In this document: positions 5,428 through 6,216 of the stretch, piece by piece
Numbering within the stretch: position 1 is the first letter of the stretch
Layout: each line of letters starts with the position of its first letter
Assembly: GCA_016839655.1 (NCBI GenBank)
Contig: JAEOTW010000356.1
Coordinates: 1 to 6,216 of the forward strand
Reading direction: 5' to 3'
Length of the DNA: 6,216 nt
DNA from: Promethearchaeota archaeon
GTDB lineage: Archaea; Asgardarchaeota; Lokiarchaeia; Sigynarchaeales; SOKP01
Program-made: the position numbers and the translations under genes
Notes under the pieces: model-generated
Database searches by the model: none
Told to the model about the DNA's origin: nothing
Seen by the model: the letters and a program-made list of their open reading frames with translations, nothing else

Positions 5428-6216
5428 ATCCACTAAAAATTTTGACACCTTGAAATCTAGACCATGGCCCACCATGCGAAATCCACATAGATTGCATATA
5501 TGGTGCTCCTTTCCCACAAAGTGGCCCATGACCTTCAATTTTCCATTCCCGAGTCATCATATCTAATCCCCCCCAAAACTCAGGAGTGGCAGCTTGATAT
5601 ATGGTATTTTTTAAGGGTTTACCAAGTTCTCCATTTTTAATTTCATAAGCAATTTGCACAGCAAATTGAAAATTTATCCTTTTATCATCAATACTATGCG
5701 ATTTCCAATCAACACCATAAATCCCTTCTTTAGTTTCATTAACCAGTTCGTTAATATCTTTTGGACCATCAGAATCAGGTTCTAGATATAAATTACTCAT
5801 TCTTACAAGGGGAAAACGATTATATCTATCAATTCTAGCATTCCCATTACTATGGTCTTGACCTATAATTTTAGCAGTTTGTCTATCTGATTGATAATTG
5901 TTGAAAATTCCTTCTTTTACAACATAAAACTTTTTGGTCTTTACTCCTTCATGATCATATTTTTCATGTCCAAGTACATAAGGCATTGTAGGATCGCACA
6001 CCAAATTCACTTTTTCTGAACCATATTGATAATTAGTACCAAGTTTATCTAAGGTTAGAAAACTCGTCCCTGCAAAATCTGCTTCCCAACCTAAAACGCG
6101 ATCAAGTTCTGAAGGATGTCCACAAGATTCATGAATTGTGAGACCAAGTTGGAAAGGTTCTAAGATAAATGTTGTTTTTTGAGGTTTAGGAGCAATAGCT
6201 TTTGTAGCTAGAATGA
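5426..6216 (-). CDS. tldD: TldD-family metalloprotease, catalytic subunit (5' end outside the window)
   Basis: This is the C-terminal 262 residues of a TldD-type zinc metallopeptidase. It is open to the window edge, and by family length roughly 200 N-terminal residues are missing. The frame runs on upstream of an internal GTG at 6010, which is not the start. The signature HESCGH (HExxxH, zinc ligands and catalytic Glu) lies at visible residues 28-33 (about 6133-6116), followed by PSELDR and FAGTSF. Further family landmarks are a DHEGV segment (the usual DDEGV), PLVRMSNLYLEP, and a C-terminal CGKGAP segment whose Cys (visible residue 233) is in the region where the family has a conserved Cys. 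TldD works with TldE as a cytosolic heteromeric peptidase that degrades or trims unfolded peptides; in E. coli the pair matures microcin B17. The gene ends 11 nt before tldE, which implies one operon. The native substrate here is unknown. Family assignment is firm. Confidence 0.95.
   Translation of the reverse strand, partial: ILATKAIAPKPQKTTFILEPFQLGLTIHESCGHPSELDRVLGWEADFAGTSFLTLDKLGTNYQYGSEKVNLVCDPTMPYVLGHEKYDHEGVKTKKFYVVKEGIFNNYQSDRQTAKIIGQDHSNGNARIDRYNRFPLVRMSNLYLEPDSDGPKDINELVNETKEGIYGVDWKSHSIDDKRINFQFAVQIAYEIKNGELGKPLKNTIYQAATPEFWGGLDMMTREWKIEGHGPLCGKGAPYMQSMWISHGGPWSRFQGVKIFSG

Noticed and set aside
5426..6010. Start of the TldD gene at the GTG at 6010
   Set aside because: The frame stays open to the window edge, and the upstream part encodes the HESCGH motif and FAGTSF, so the GTG is an internal Val codon.
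1..6216. CRISPR array, insertion sequence or other mobile element
   Set aside because: No regularly spaced repeats, no transposase or integrase frame and no long terminal inverted repeats were seen.

Overview
The window is very AT-rich DNA. Every protein gene I can support lies on the minus strand, so transcription runs from high to low coordinates. Several features suggest an archaeon: AT-rich TATA/BRE-like promoter elements, poly-T stops downstream of genes, strong AGGAGG ribosome binding sites on some genes and none on others, and a TldD/TldE protease pair of the archaeal/bacterial type. A protein that looks like a longin-type domain joined to winged helices, together with a seven-helix membrane protein, fits an Asgard (for example Lokiarchaeota-like) genome. 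This assignment is an inference, because the window contains no rRNA or other phylogenetic marker.

In order of transcription: (1) 6216-5426 is the C-terminal 262 residues of a TldD-family metalloprotease, cut by the window edge, with its HExxxH motif visible. (2) 5414-4038 is its non-catalytic partner TldE/PmbA, 11 nt downstream, with a Shine-Dalgarno site overlapping the tldD stop codon. (3) 3957-3100 is a DedA/TVP38-type (VTT domain) membrane protein, followed by a hairpin plus T8 terminator. (4) 2957-2784 is an unannotated 57-residue ORF, followed by a hairpin plus T7 terminator. (5) 2526-2278 is an 82-residue charged helical protein with a very strong ribosome binding site. (6) 2021-936 is a 361-residue protein read as an N-terminal longin-like fold plus two winged-helix regions. 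(7) 814-59 is a 251-residue membrane protein with seven predicted helices and N-out/C-in topology.

The tldD-tldE pair is almost certainly one operon and forms a heteromeric peptidase in the cytosol. The other genes have their own leaders, and several are separated by terminator-like signals, so they look like single-gene units. The most interesting parts are the longin/winged-helix protein next to the 7TM protein, and the intergenic stretch 2527-2783. That stretch holds a plus-strand promoter-like element, three alternating ACAAAA/TTTTGT arms and a terminator hairpin, with no plus-strand gene to explain them.
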